Shown here one piece after another: positions 34,039-45,230 of a DNA stretch of 60,000 bases. Origin of the DNA: Lineus longissimus (lineage: Eukaryota > Nemertea > Pilidiophora > Heteronemertea > Lineidae); assembly GCF_910592395.1 (NCBI RefSeq), contig NC_088317.1, positions 4,218,001 through 4,278,000 on the forward strand. Direction: 5' to 3'. The notes under the pieces are model-generated. The model saw only the letters and a program-made list of their open reading frames with translations, was not told the DNA's origin and searched no databases. The translations under genes were made by a program, and so were the position numbers. Position 1 is the first letter of the stretch, and the number at the start of each line of letters is the position of its first letter.

Positions 34039-34505
34039 GGCCAGAGTCCTCTATTAAAACATGTGTACATTACGTGTACATTGTTGTGCATAGGTTTTGG
34101 TGAAAAAAGTACTCATTGGACCAATCAATCTGCACAAAATTTTATACGTGTCAAGAAGAACCCTTTGCCAATAGCATAATAAAGTTTTAAAAAATTCCAA
34201 TACCGATTGCCTGAGAAAAAAAGATTTCCGTACACCATATCCATCAAAACGTCACTGGCGCATTGATACGGCCCTGTCAAAGTACAAGTTCTAAACTGAC
34301 CAGTGAGACCACATTTTCTTAAATATATTATCAAAAAGCATATTTCTGTGATGGCCTGACTCTGTAGATTAAGAATCAACCACATATTGAGAATTAATTC
34401 CACTTTGGTCCATCCCAGCCATGTATTTACCACAACTTGACATTTTGATAAGCTCCATGTGACTGTGCCACACTTCCGGTCGTGGATGAATACAGGTCTC
34501 TGCCC
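34039..34505. mobile_element. 467-bp PIF/Harbinger-like MITE present only in copy A
   Basis: Bounded by ATAA (34035-34038 and 34506-34509), with terminal inverted repeats GGCCAGAGTCC / GGGCAGAGACC. Copy B has the uninterrupted site with a single ATAA at 44696-44699. TIRs starting GG(C/G)C with a TAA-type target duplication suggest PIF/Harbinger. The superfamily call is inference; the insertion itself is directly shown. Confidence 0.75.
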
Positions 34506-35046
34506 ATAACCTGGTTTTATTTTGTTTTTCCTCTGAACTTGCAGAAACTTTTTAAAACGAGGTGTATATTCCTAACCATCCCACATTTTGGGAGTGGTGC
34601 GACCCTATGGTAACAATAATGAGGTTTCGCATTCCCGTTCCGAGGACAAATTCACCGAGAATGACCATATTTTGAGTATGATATCACTTATTGGGTGGTC
34701 TTCCCATTCTTAAAACGTCACCCGTACCCCCCCCCCCCCCACACACACACACACGCGCACCCCCCAACACCCCCACCCCCGCCCCCCCCACACACACACC
34801 CCAGAAGATGGTTCCAGTCAGTGCTTCTATTTTGTGGTGAAATTGCTCATAATATCAAACATTCTACCAGCCCAATATCAATACGTTGGTTCACAGACTG
34901 CATGATTTTCTATGTGAACTCGATGCTAGCAGATGATAATAACATTGATTCAAGTTTCCTGAGGAATAAGGGTATACGAAATATAAGGGTCCGTTTATTA
35001 CCACTTTCTTCCTGACCACAATGTTGACTTTCATCCATGACACTTG

Positions 35047-35322
35047 TTATTTGTTTCTTTTATCAACGTAATGTCGACATCGCGAAGTCTTCTCAAAGAA
35101 TATAAAACTTAGGCATTCCACGTTGTTGTTACCGTGACAATTATCTACAAAACTAACCGCGCACTCGATCGGTGAATTCCTTTTCAAATTAACATCGATA
35201 ACCGTGTTGGCGACAGCATCATCGTCGCTAGTTGCAAACTTTGTGGCAATCTCTGCTGCAAGCAGAATACTTTTAGATATGGTATCTCTCAATGCTAGCG
35301 TTAACGAAGTAATCTCCCTCAT
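35047..35322 (-). CDS. Apple/PAN-like ORF, copy A
   Basis: 91 codons. IECAVSFVDNCHG...ECLSFIFFEKTSRCRHYV has the cysteine spacing and the C-x-S-F-x-[FY]...C pattern of apple/PAN modules, which mediate adhesion in secreted proteins. The N-terminal part (ALRDTISKSILLAAEIATKF) is helical and contains a possible internal acceptor (TTCTGCTTGCAG). Two TGACGTCA palindromes overlap and precede the ATG. The copy B ORF encodes an identical protein with one synonymous change noticed. Domain call by pattern only. Confidence 0.45.
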   Translation of the reverse strand: MREITSLTLALRDTISKSILLAAEIATKFATSDDDAVANTVIDVNLKRNSPIECAVSFVDNCHGNNNVECLSFIFFEKTSRCRHYVDKRNK

Positions 35323-35987
35323 GACGTCAGACCGGGATTATTGACTCTGACGTCATTTCATCTCTTGACCACGTTCCATAGGATCGAGTAGCCGCCCGAA
35401 AACAGACCAACCACTAATTCAATAAAAATCTCATAGACGTATATAGATACTGAACATAGTGTGTGCGTACATACTTACCCTTCGAAGAAAGAACTAAACA
35501 TGCAGGTAAGTTTAAGAGCAAAAAATAACACCACGTGTATTATCGGGAAAACGCATTGAAATTCCAGAAAAAGTTGTTTTGAAGGTAATTAATGCGTCAA
35601 GAGTAGGGCATTGTTCACGATTCGTGTTAGTAAAAGAAAACGGTAGTTCGTATTTTATTCAGACTAACTGCTGATTGGGCCTCGTTAATATACAAAGATC
35701 AAAGGACCACCAGGAATTGATATCTCACTGGAGGTTTTGGTTGTCTCGCCATAACTGCGAAGTTTTGGCCAAAACCGAGGCGGAGCAGCGGTTCACGCCA
35801 ACATTTTAGAGCCACCTGAGCAGTTGTGGTGACACAAAAACCTAAAACCTAAAACGCTTGCATTAAAAATAAATATTATTGTAACCGTACTAACAGTTGA
35901 ATTCAAAACTCAAAGCTTTGAAAGGCACATATAGTGTATTTACAATAACTGCGGTTCGTTATAATGTGTTTTATTAAATATGAGACT

Positions 35988-36782
35988 TTACGAGTGTTTT
36001 TTAGGGGAAATAAAAATCTGGCAGTTGGTTTTGGTTTGGAATTTACATAACGCGTGCGATAGTTTTCGATCCAATTGATCATACTTACAATTATCGTAAA
36101 GGATTGTGACGTCATTTTGTTTTAACATGTAAGGAAATATCATTACCCAAGCAATCTTACCGACAAGGTGAGTTCCGAAATAAACCCTGCCATAAGCGGG
36201 AAGGTATGTTCGGGGTATCCGCACTTGTGGAGCTATATACGATTTAGTATTAACATAATTAATCACGTGATTCTTCCTCGGGTTGAAGCTAGTCGTCAGA
36301 AGTTGCCATGTACCCCTCCCTGTTTTACCTCGGAGAGCTTCACCAGCTTCGTAATAGTTACAGTTTCGCCCAATACATATAATTAATTTCAAATGGAGTG
36401 GTTTATCAGATAACATAAACCGGACCTCACACTTTCCCTCAAACCTGTACCAAAAGGTGGTTCTTTGATATGCATAATAGCTTGGATCTATCCTGACAAG
36501 TACGGATATAGTAAACGTTTTACCTTTATTCACATCTAGTGCATCAATATGAATAAATGGCGACAATTTTCCATATCCATTCGTCGACCAGCGTTTCTCT
36601 GCGTTGAATCCAACAGACAGTACTTCGCCAAAATGAGCTGATTGGACGAATTCACAGTTGTTTTCATGATGAAGCCTAAATGAGTTGTAATGTTGATAGT
36701 GGTAGCGAATTACAAGACATCGACGATATAAACAATTATTACAATCAGAAGCGAAAAGGTGCCACATAATGTTGTGCTCCAT
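35988..36782 (-). CDS. LamG-like (concanavalin-fold) domain ORF, copy A
   Basis: 264-codon ORF on the minus strand. FIHIDALDVNKGKTFTISVLVRI, then GTWQLLTTSFNPRKNHVINYVNTK, then FGTHLVGKIAWVMIFPYMLK and a C-terminal Cys fit the LamG jelly-roll pattern: strand, 'W...' turn, hydrophobic 'KIA-V-IF-Y-L'. I place it with invertebrate LamG-domain proteins (extracellular or lectin-like) by pattern only. The first ~40 residues are not LamG-like, so the true exon may start at an internal acceptor instead of the ATG. It lies upstream, in transcription order, of the apple-like ORF at 35047-35322. The copy B partner stays open with an in-frame 6-nt difference, which supports coding. Confidence 0.55.
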   Translation of the reverse strand: MEHNIMWHLFASDCNNCLYRRCLVIRYHYQHYNSFRLHHENNCEFVQSAHFGEVLSVGFNAEKRWSTNGYGKLSPFIHIDALDVNKGKTFTISVLVRIDPSYYAYQRTTFWYRFEGKCEVRFMLSDKPLHLKLIICIGRNCNYYEAGEALRGKTGRGTWQLLTTSFNPRKNHVINYVNTKSYIAPQVRIPRTYLPAYGRVYFGTHLVGKIAWVMIFPYMLKQNDVTILYDNCKYDQLDRKLSHALCKFQTKTNCQIFISPKKHS

Positions 36783-37554
36783 GATAATTATATACGACCC
36801 ATAGCTATATGATCACCCGATTTCGACCGCTGTGCATGTATTTCATCATTATCCCTCACGCAATTTGAATTTTTCAACGAAATCCTTTTTTTACCTTTTT
36901 GACAATGACATCAAAATCAGTTTGTTTCGCCCGTTTGTTACACGATCTGTATTGAGATGGCGTTGCAGTCGTTTCTGGAACCTCAAGGTACATCTGCCTA
37001 ACCGAATATGTAAATAATGGTCGTTGTTTTTTTCAAAATGACTTGGCCATAGATGGAAAAAAATGTGCATTCCTGGATGTCTATTTTCGACCATTACGGT
37101 ACAAAACGCACAAAAATATAATGATAATTATGTCACTAAAGCCTTTTAATAATTTGGATCCCATGAAAATCCCCCTACTAAATTAGTACGAGCACGGAAC
37201 GAATTTGATTGTAGTGGCGTAGGCATTTTTAAACAGTTAGCAATGTCTGTTTGCAAATATTAACCTCAAGTTCTTCATACTACTGTTGAGATACATTTTA
37301 TGAGATGCTGAAAGAGAAAAACGAAATCAATACCTCCTTTCTAGAGTAAAAAGATGTATCTTTGCTATGTTCAACATTCATTCCTCGGTATGATGGAGAT
37401 TATGACGCGTGCCGTTGTCACCATGCTAAGCGGGCGAGCGTTCGGGGGCGTAGTGACGTTCGTTGTGAATTAATTTAACATGGAGACTAAGACCGCGGTG
37501 TTTATTTGAGCGGATTGTGTCCAATACAATTTACTCATGCCACGGACTATCATA

Positions 37555-38541
37555 CTACTTGATATCCTCACCTCCAAGACACAGCCAGGTTTTAGCACAG
37601 TGTACATTGAGAGGTACAATGGGTGAAGGGTTTATGCAGGACGTAAAGCACCGGCCGGCCCGCGATTTGCATGCGAATATAGCCAGTAGACCATCCTCGA
37701 TCAATAGAGAGGAAATGGATCGACCACAGAGTAATAAAGGGTAACACTTAGCGTTCCCTTTGTAGTGGTTAAGAGACACGTGTGCCCCAAGGATTATATG
37801 GGGTGTTTCAAAAACTACTATCATCTTCCTTCTGTTGCTGGTTATGCCAATGGTTACGCTACATCCAAGGCGGGGATTATTCCCACGCGATGACTTTATG
37901 TTAACTTGGCGATTGTCTTTTGTATCGTATGTGTAATTCGGCAATGCGTCGAAAAGAGCGAATGTCTCGTCTAGGTTTGCAATGAAAGATGGTGCGGTAT
38001 CTTGAACTGTGCTGTGAAATGCATTCCTAAAGTTGGTCACCACCTCATCAGCATTTTCCGGAAACTGCTTGTCATCCTTGGTTTTCCGTCGGCATGTAAT
38101 GCCGTGTCTTTTAAGGAAACCTAAACGCCATCCGTTAGATGCGGTGAAAACGGAAAGTGTCGGCTGCTCACGCAAAATAACCGCTTGACGGTCTATCCCA
38201 AGGTCATCCCACCACTCTGTGTACAACCATAATGCCTCGTGGGATATCTGTCGTCCTGCGATGGGCATACCTTGACCACGTTGCATCATAAACCAGTCGT
38301 AAAATTTCTTTCCATCTCCGGAAATAGCCCGGAAAATACAGAAGGGAAAGGCACGAATTAAGCGGTGTCGCATCGCAATTTTCAATGCTAAACGTTTCAA
38401 CACCTCAAGAAAAATTGAAGAAACATTATAGCAAAAATCGGTAAGTTTGACCTTTTCATTTAGTGAATAGTGTCGACGGCGTTTAGGGGCCGGCTGCGGC
38501 TCCATAACTTCTTCCTCCATGCCTTGATCGGTTCGTGGCAA
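37555..38541 (-). CDS. CENP-B/pogo-type transposase fragment, copy A
   Basis: 328 codons. RRHYSLNEKVKLTDF resembles the N-terminal helix-turn-helix of pogo/Tigger proteins. NGWRLGFLKRHGI (136-148) is the CENP-B-type second HTH. FIANLDETFALFDALPNYT (187-204) is the DDE_1 block with the first catalytic Asp at 191. I see no recognisable second and third catalytic residues: after IVVFETPH the sequence no longer looks like the family, so the C-terminal catalytic part is missing or frame-shifted. Near-exact inverted repeats flank it (37561-37582 and 38898-38919). Confidence 0.75.
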   Translation of the reverse strand: MPRTDQGMEEEVMEPQPAPKRRRHYSLNEKVKLTDFCYNVSSIFLEVLKRLALKIAMRHRLIRAFPFCIFRAISGDGKKFYDWFMMQRGQGMPIAGRQISHEALWLYTEWWDDLGIDRQAVILREQPTLSVFTASNGWRLGFLKRHGITCRRKTKDDKQFPENADEVVTNFRNAFHSTVQDTAPSFIANLDETFALFDALPNYTYDTKDNRQVNIKSSRGNNPRLGCSVTIGITSNRRKMIVVFETPHIILGAHVSLNHYKGNAKCYPLLLCGRSISSLLIEDGLLAIFACKSRAGRCFTSCINPSPIVPLNVHCAKTWLCLGGEDIK

Positions 38542-38925
38542 TGCTCGGTTCGTGGCAATGCATGTAGTCCTCGGTATGGAGGATCTTCATTTCCCAATGA
38601 CATTGACAATTTTTGTTCATCCCAATACTTTGCTTTTAAAGGGTTAATAATGAAGGTCGTGTCGTCGATACCCATTGAATTACAGAACGGGATTCCACTT
38701 CATTGGCGTGATGCTATCGATCTTCAAGCCACGAAAACCAATCTTTAATAGAGTGAATGCTCAACATGATTAGGCCTAGTTGATTTCCGATGACCCATCA
38801 ATCAAAGGAATGGGTGTTTCTAATACCAGCTAGATACATGAAGGCCTCCTATCGCGGGCCCTTTTTTAATGTACAGAAGTACATCCCGAGCATTGTGTGT
38901 CTTGGAGGTGAGGATATCCAGTATT
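37555..38925. mobile_element. Degenerate pogo-like element bounded by inverted repeats, copy A (copy B 48822-50193)
   Basis: A 22-bp word, GATATCCTCACCTCCAAGAC plus AC (37561-37582), recurs inverted at 38898-38919, enclosing the transposase fragment in about 1.36 kb. That is the usual size of pogo/Tc1-type elements. Exact ends and target-site duplication are not clear. In copy B a 1.08-kb insertion sits directly outside the left end. Confidence 0.55.
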
Positions 38926-41740
38926 TCAAGGAGATGGATAGAATTATAGTATTATGTAAGATCTGCTTATTCACGCCTATACCTGAGGAAAGTAAGTCCT
39001 GCAAAGCCTTGTTCGATGACAGAGTTCTTCTGACCAGACAGGTGACGATGAAAAGTCTAAATAACATGGCTACTACAGTGGGATAATGGACGGAATTATC
39101 GACTGATATTAAACTCCCTTGATCAAGTAGTCTGGTCAGCAGAAACGAGCTTTCGATAGCACCCGGTTAGGTCAACGTTGTTTCGGCATACGCACACGAT
39201 ATAATACCACTCAACACTGAATGTAGTCGCTTGCCTTATCGGTCGGTTGGGAAGGCTCACTATATCGTTCTCTCCTGTCAACACACACGATACAACACGC
39301 TGATATGACTGAAATGTTGCTCCCATGGAGGCTCCTGTCGGTGCAACTATTGAGAGAGGCCTATTCTATTATGAGGAGAATATAACCTGCCACAATGGTT
39401 TGCCACATTCACGATTGATAATCAGCCAATATTTGAATGAAGTCATTCAAATCTATGAAATCAATACCGATCAATAATGTTTTGTAATCATTGTCATGTT
39501 TTATCATGTTTTCGTTTTTTCTCTCAGAACCTGCGAACGGGTAGTTCTGTAAAATATTATACATATAACTCTGCGAGAAAATGTTCATTTTCAATAAACG
39601 ACGTCCAGCCGGTCCTCAGGATGAAAAAATTATTTTGAAGATCCAATTCTGATTCTGAATTAATAAGAGTCTGATGACTCGGTGTATCATCAAATTCTTA
39701 CTTAGAATCCTGTTAAGACTATTTTTAGAACCGGCCGGATGTTATATTATGGGAACTGGCTGAATGCTGTAAGGTTCTAAAGGCGGGTTTGTCACTTTTT
39801 AGCATCTGGTCAGATAAAGCCTTTTTAAAAGTCCGGTGTGTACGTAGCCGTTGAAAAAGTTACAAAGTGATTGTGATCGTAGCTAGACACTCACTGGGAA
39901 TTCGTGAATGTGCATACAGTAGACGGGAAAAAACTCGTCCCATAATGATAGAAGCCTCGTCCGTTTTCTAGGTGATGTCATATTCGTGAAATGAATATTT
40001 GGGGAGACTAGCCTCCTCAGCCCAGGACGGTGACAAGTCTATAAGAGAAAACCCCGAAATCAAACCAGGTAGTCGCAGCTCGTCAGCCTGGAAAAGGCAA
40101 CCAGACTATAAGGAGACGGAATCTCAAAAAAATAAAAAACCTGACCTCACGGATAATACCCGGTACACACTACAACGACTGTTGGACTGGTCATTTTTCA
40201 CGATTAGACAGTGGCGCAACTATCGCGATTAAACCGGGCATGTAGATGTTCAAGAGTCATAACCTTGGAGGACTGATGGCTGATTACAACTTGTTGATGG
40301 AGCCGCCGTGGGCATGAGGTCCCTGGTTCCCACTGTTGGCAGTGGGACTCAAGGAAGGTTTTCGCCTTACATGTGCGTGCCTTATACTCCACGTGACCCA
40401 GTAGGGATAATTGAGCAGCTCACGTGAGGTCTCTAAAAAGGTTTCAGGATAGGCCGGGGAATAAATTAATGGAAAATGGAGATACATGTATATTGTTGCA
40501 AAAAAGAAATTACATGTACTACTAAATATTCCACAAATTATTCGTTTGGAAACTGTGCGCGGAGTAGACTCCCTGGGCTGCCCATCGCGTCATCCTAACT
40601 TGGTCTCCTTGTGGACTGTCCGGCAAATAGCGGGCGGAATACGTGGGCGATTTGATAGTCAAAGGCCATTGCTGTAGCGAAACTGTGAGGGCATGGGCAT
40701 TTTCTGTCACCGAATCAGAGCGCTCGACCAATACCGCTTTGTCATAACATAATTGTGTAGATGATTTTTATACTCTTCATTCCTACTCTGCATTTCTTCC
40801 ATGGTTTTAGATGGTCTACGTACGCACAGCGTTGTATAGTTAGTTGACCTACTTGTCAATAAACAACAAAGAAAACCAAATTCTGAAGTCAAGAAAAGTG
40901 CAGAATTAACAATTCCTGCATGTACAAAGCCAAGCACTCGAGTTTATACTCTTACAATTCAACTGCATTGAGGTTTCAGGTCTGCCCGTCACGTGACTGA
41001 TATTTAAACAGACTGGAGGCATCCTGACCTTCTTTTCTAATATTGTAAACGTGCTCATCTCCTGTACACGCATGGCGACACTTCGACAAATTAATAGATC
41101 TTAAAACGAGCGTGCTCAGAAGAAATATCAAAGCAGGTTTTGAATCACAGTAATATCAAACAAACTATAGGACATGTGGATGAAATTATTATTTAGATAG
41201 CAGCTTGTATCAAAATTGAATCCCATCAGAAGTGATGAATTGTCAATTGTATGCGAGGTTGTTGTCCAGGTTTTGACCCAAGTTATGCGAAGGCTATGGG
41301 ACATGTGTACGATTTATGTTTCAACTTTGTCTGTGCAGTTAATAAAGCTGCGTGAGATGCTGGCAAAATTCGTCCATGGCCACTGAAATGAGTGAGCGGC
41401 TTTTTACTCCAGTATGATTGTTCTTCTTCTGTTTCATCGGTAAATTTTTTTCCTGAAACTGCTCAACGGTTTTTTTAAAATTTTGTTTCAGCTATAGTAG
41501 AAACACGCGTTCTTCGTTATTTTTGACACTCACAACTCCTCACGCGAAAAACCTTTCTCGCAACGTGAGTGTACGTCGATTTCGGACTGAAAAGACTCTT
41601 GGTATTATTAAGGGCATTGTGACCAAGATGACGGCTGTCCTGTCACCTTCCATTCTGCAGTCACAGTTTCCATCAGTATATAACACATGAGATGGACAAA
41701 TTCAAAAACTGACTAAATCAACACAGTTTTCCCATTTAGG

Positions 41741-42245
41741 TTCCGACTTGACCCGAGTGAGGCCTCCGTGCATAGATAATTTTGGTGCGGATCGATGCAC
41801 GGTGGCGCGCAACACGGAGACGAATATCTGCACCTCGACGTCACGCTCAGATGGCGCTCGGTTACCCCGCTACTGCGACGATAATGGAAATGACGTTGCG
41901 TCGTAATAGTGAGGTGACGTGAACTCTCATCTCGGCGTGCAAGATTTTTTTCCGTATTAAAAGTAACGAATTACCCGTTTATCTACTGTCTAAGAGCAGA
42001 AATTAAAATTGGAAAAGCATCAACAACCTCCAGAAAAATAGTTTACTGATGAAACTGAAGGACAAACAAACATAACCAAATAAAAAGCCCCCATTCCTTC
42101 ACTTTTGTTACAACGCAACACATCATTTCCATTGCCCGGGGTAAATCGAACGCCGATGACATTCGTCTCCGCGTAACACGTCGTCGAGCATCGATCTGCA
42201 CAATGACATGATTTCACAAAGGCCTCGCTCGGGTCAAGATGGGAT
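41741..42245. repeat. Imperfect long inverted repeat, copy A (copy B 52888-53390)
   Basis: Left arm 41741-41915 contains CTTGACCCGAGTGAGGCC, GGATCGATGC, CACGGAGACGAATATC, GGCGCTCGGTTACCCC and AATGGAAATGACGTTGCGTC. The inverse of each occurs in reverse order in the right arm 42100-42245. The arms are ~75-80% alike by eye, separated by ~185 bp. Confidence 0.65.
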
Positions 42246-42790
42246 TCAAATCGGAAAGCGTGATACTCCAGTTAGTTTTTATATTTCTTTTATTTTATGT
42301 GTGATCAAATAATGGGAACTGCACTGAAGGAATGAAAGGCGACTGAGTAGCGACGGCTTGGTGATAATGTCTTTAATAATGCCAATGATCCTTTAACGCA
42401 TACAGCCCGATGTTTTCATCAGTTGAAAGTGTATCCTAGGTATTCTCCTGAGATTTCACTTTAAAGTGACGAACGCCGTCTTCCCAAACTGAGGAGAAAT
42501 AAATATCCTTACTAAGCTCTTGTATTGCATCTTTTTATCCCTATGTAATAATCGAAGCTCACCCTGATATTGAACCCTATATCATAATACTATGAGGCGG
42601 CTCGATAAAGTGCCATTTGGGGGTAGTGTTTCGTCTCGAAATTTTGCACGTTTGCGGGTGATATGTTATCCTGATGCAACGTTATGTTTATTTTCGGAAA
42701 TTTACTTCAGCGGAGCAGTAATGAAGGATTTTTAATTGGACACTGTCAATTCTCCTTACCACTCACAGAAGCCAAGTCATTGCTGTTTAG

Positions 42791-42826
42791 TTATGCCATG
42801 GAGGTATTATTACCTCCATGGTTATG
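42791..42826. mobile_element. 26-bp palindrome inserted in copy B with TTATG direct repeats
   Basis: CCATGGAGGTATTATTACCT...CCATGG (42796-42821) lies between TTATG (42791-42795) and TTATG (42822-42826). Copy A lacks it at the equivalent site near 31,622. Confidence 0.7.
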
Positions 42827-44386
42827 CAGGGGCTTAATCAATTACCTGCACTCCCTGTGGGGTGGCTAACATTACCTGTTGAACAGCTGGCTGTAGGGGG
42901 ATGATTGGAATAGCCTGTACCTGTTGACCTGCTGAACTAAGGTTAATGTCATTTTCAATCCACGATTGCAGGTCACCTGATGTTCGAGATTTCGCGGGGA
43001 AAGAAATTGTAAACAAACGTATGTGTGCAGTTCAAATGTAAACAAAAATGTATTTTTGGTACTTTCGGTTGCTGGACTTGGGTTTTCCCGCAGCAAGGAG
43101 CTGGGGTCAAATTGGTGGTCTATTGTTTATGGGTGCTGTGTTAGCGAGAGCTAGCCCTTGATAATGAAGGTTACCATGGTCTGTTTATGTGCTCACCACA
43201 GCTTTCAATACTTGATCTGAAGAGGCGCGCTGAACCTGAAATGGCCTTGTCAAGGAGCTGCTCACGGTGCTGAACTTCTAGCTTGCCTGTCGAGTAAGTG
43301 CCTTGCCCGAGACCTGGCTACATGTAGGAGGAGCACGCATTTTAAAGTTATAGTAGTGATAGTGCAATTGGTTCGAGCCATTTGGAGGCCGACATGTGAA
43401 GGCCTATCTGGGTACTCCTTCTTCTCCGTATAAAAAGGGGCATTGCTGACTAAGGAACGAGGCATTGCCTCATCATCTCTATCGGACCAACTGATATACT
43501 TTCATATGCACGCATACAGCACGCCACAGCAGGTCCGAGTCTGTGGACAAATGGTTGGTTTAATTTGTCTCTTCGATATGGCTCCTTTGATATTGCATTA
43601 GATTTTCATTGCAATTCAATCTATTCAAGGTATAGCCCATTTGAACCTGCCTGCGCCACGGGTACAATGCTAGTCTTACCATAATACATCCGGACATAAC
43701 CAGTGATTTTCAATAATTATCATTTATGTTCGGCAGGTCGTAAAAAATATCTTTTTGCCAAATTAAGAAGATTTTGGAGTGGCACTGAATGAGTTGCAAA
43801 AAGTGTAACGTCAACTTGTAAGACGTTTTATTTTGCCTCTGTTTGTAATATAACATGCAAATCTTGTAAGTAAAATAAATGAGATCTTAGACTCCAACTT
43901 GCCAGAAAAAAACCTGGCATACCAACTTCTGGTCTTGCCATGTTGAGAGCTAGTCATGCAAATAAAGACCTGTCACCTTTGCTCCTTTTGTCATGCAAAG
44001 TGGCAGCCTGCCCTCTGTTTTGTGGCCATGAGAAATGTGGTTCTTTTGTTATTCAAACTGGGCCCTAAACCTGTTTAATCATGGTGTAATGGCAGCAGTG
44101 ACCTAACCTATTGTAAGCTTACATGGCTCAACTTGTCATGCACAATATATTTTAACACAATAGCTAACACATGGCTAGAATGTTTATGAACATGATGTTT
44201 AGTGCTGGCTCATCGTTGTTGAGTTTAACCAGTGTAAGATCTCTATTCAGCAGTGTCTTTGTTGTTGGACACTTCTCTTTATGGTGTTTAATTACATCTT
44301 TTGAAGGGGAGGAATATGTCAAAAAGTCAAAAAGTCAAAAACAAATTCCCCTCCCCACCAAATTTTCAGATCTGAGTGACGTAAAT

Positions 44387-44666
44387 CTAAAAATTAATTT
44401 TGAATGGCCTTACATCTTTTGAATGGGAAGAATATGTGTGATAGTATGACTCCTGGTCTCCTCCTTCAATGGCCTTTGGGAGTGGCGCAGTATCAACTGT
44501 ATGGTTGATGTTATGAATATCTCTGAAGTCTTCATAGTCTTCATGGTCTTTAGCGCTATCGCATGTCACCAGTGTGATGGAGTTTGAACTCCCTCCGAAT
44601 GCGTAGGTTTTCTCCCGTTGAAACAGTTTTCCTCCTACAGGACATTCCAGACGCCATGTCCTGTTG
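44387..44666 (-). CDS. Candidate tail exon with tyrosine motifs, copy B
   Basis: After an acceptor-like ACATTCCAAG the frame reads RTWRLECPVGGKLFQREKTY, then AFGGSS..., DHEDYEDFRDIHNINHTVD and GGDQESYYHTYSS. It is open until a copy-B-only ~107-bp insertion. The tyrosines in acidic context (DYEDF, SYYHTY) resemble cytoplasmic signalling tails of invertebrate receptors. I cannot name a family. It is third in order on the minus strand after the LamG-like and apple-like ORFs. Confidence 0.35.
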
Positions 44667-45230
44667 CTTGGAATGTAAAATAAATATTTAAAATAATAAC
44701 CTGGTTTTATTTTGTTTTTCCTCTGAACTTGCAGAAACTTTTTAAAACGAGGTGTATATTCCTAACCATCCCACATTTTGGGAGTGGTGCGACCCTATGG
44801 TAACAATAATGAGGTTTCGCTATCCCGTTCCGAGGACAAATTCTCCGAGAATGACCATCTTTTGAGTATGATATCACTTATTGGGTGGTCTTCCCATTCT
44901 TAAAACGTCACCCGTACCCCCCCCCCCCACACACACACACGTGCCCCCCCCCCCCCCCCCCAACACCCCCACCCCCACACACCCCAGAAGATGGTTCCAG
45001 TCAGTGCTTCTATTTTGTGGTGAAATTGCTCATAATATCAAACATTCTACCAGCCCAATATCAATATGTTGGTTCACAGACTGCATGATTTTCTATATGT
45101 ACTCGATGCTAGCAGATGATAATAACATTGATTCAAGTTTCCTGAGGAATAAGGGTATACGAAAATATAAGGGTCCGTTTACTACCACTTTCTTCCTGAC
45201 CACAATGTTGACTTTAATCCATGACACTTG

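Larger units (their letters stand above)
31404..42418. repeat. Copy A of an ~11-kb tandem segmental duplication
   Basis: Sequence from about 31,404 (GAACC...TATATCRTAATACT) to 42,418 (ending GATGTTTTCA) reappears at 42,572-53,541 in the same order and orientation, with only scattered substitutions and a set of discrete indels. Copy-A-only segments are ~32,046-33,003, 34,039-34,505 and ~76 bp near 41,650-41,725. Contents are LamG-like, apple-like and tail-like ORFs (all -), and a pogo-type element. Confidence 0.93.

Noticed and set aside
34125-34433. 102-codon minus-strand ORF
   Set aside because: Lies wholly inside the 467-bp MITE and has no recognisable domain.
34695-35015. Pro/His-rich ORF (and the copy B equivalent at 44881-45255)
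   Set aside because: Driven by a C-run and (CA)n; length differs between copies and frame is not kept.
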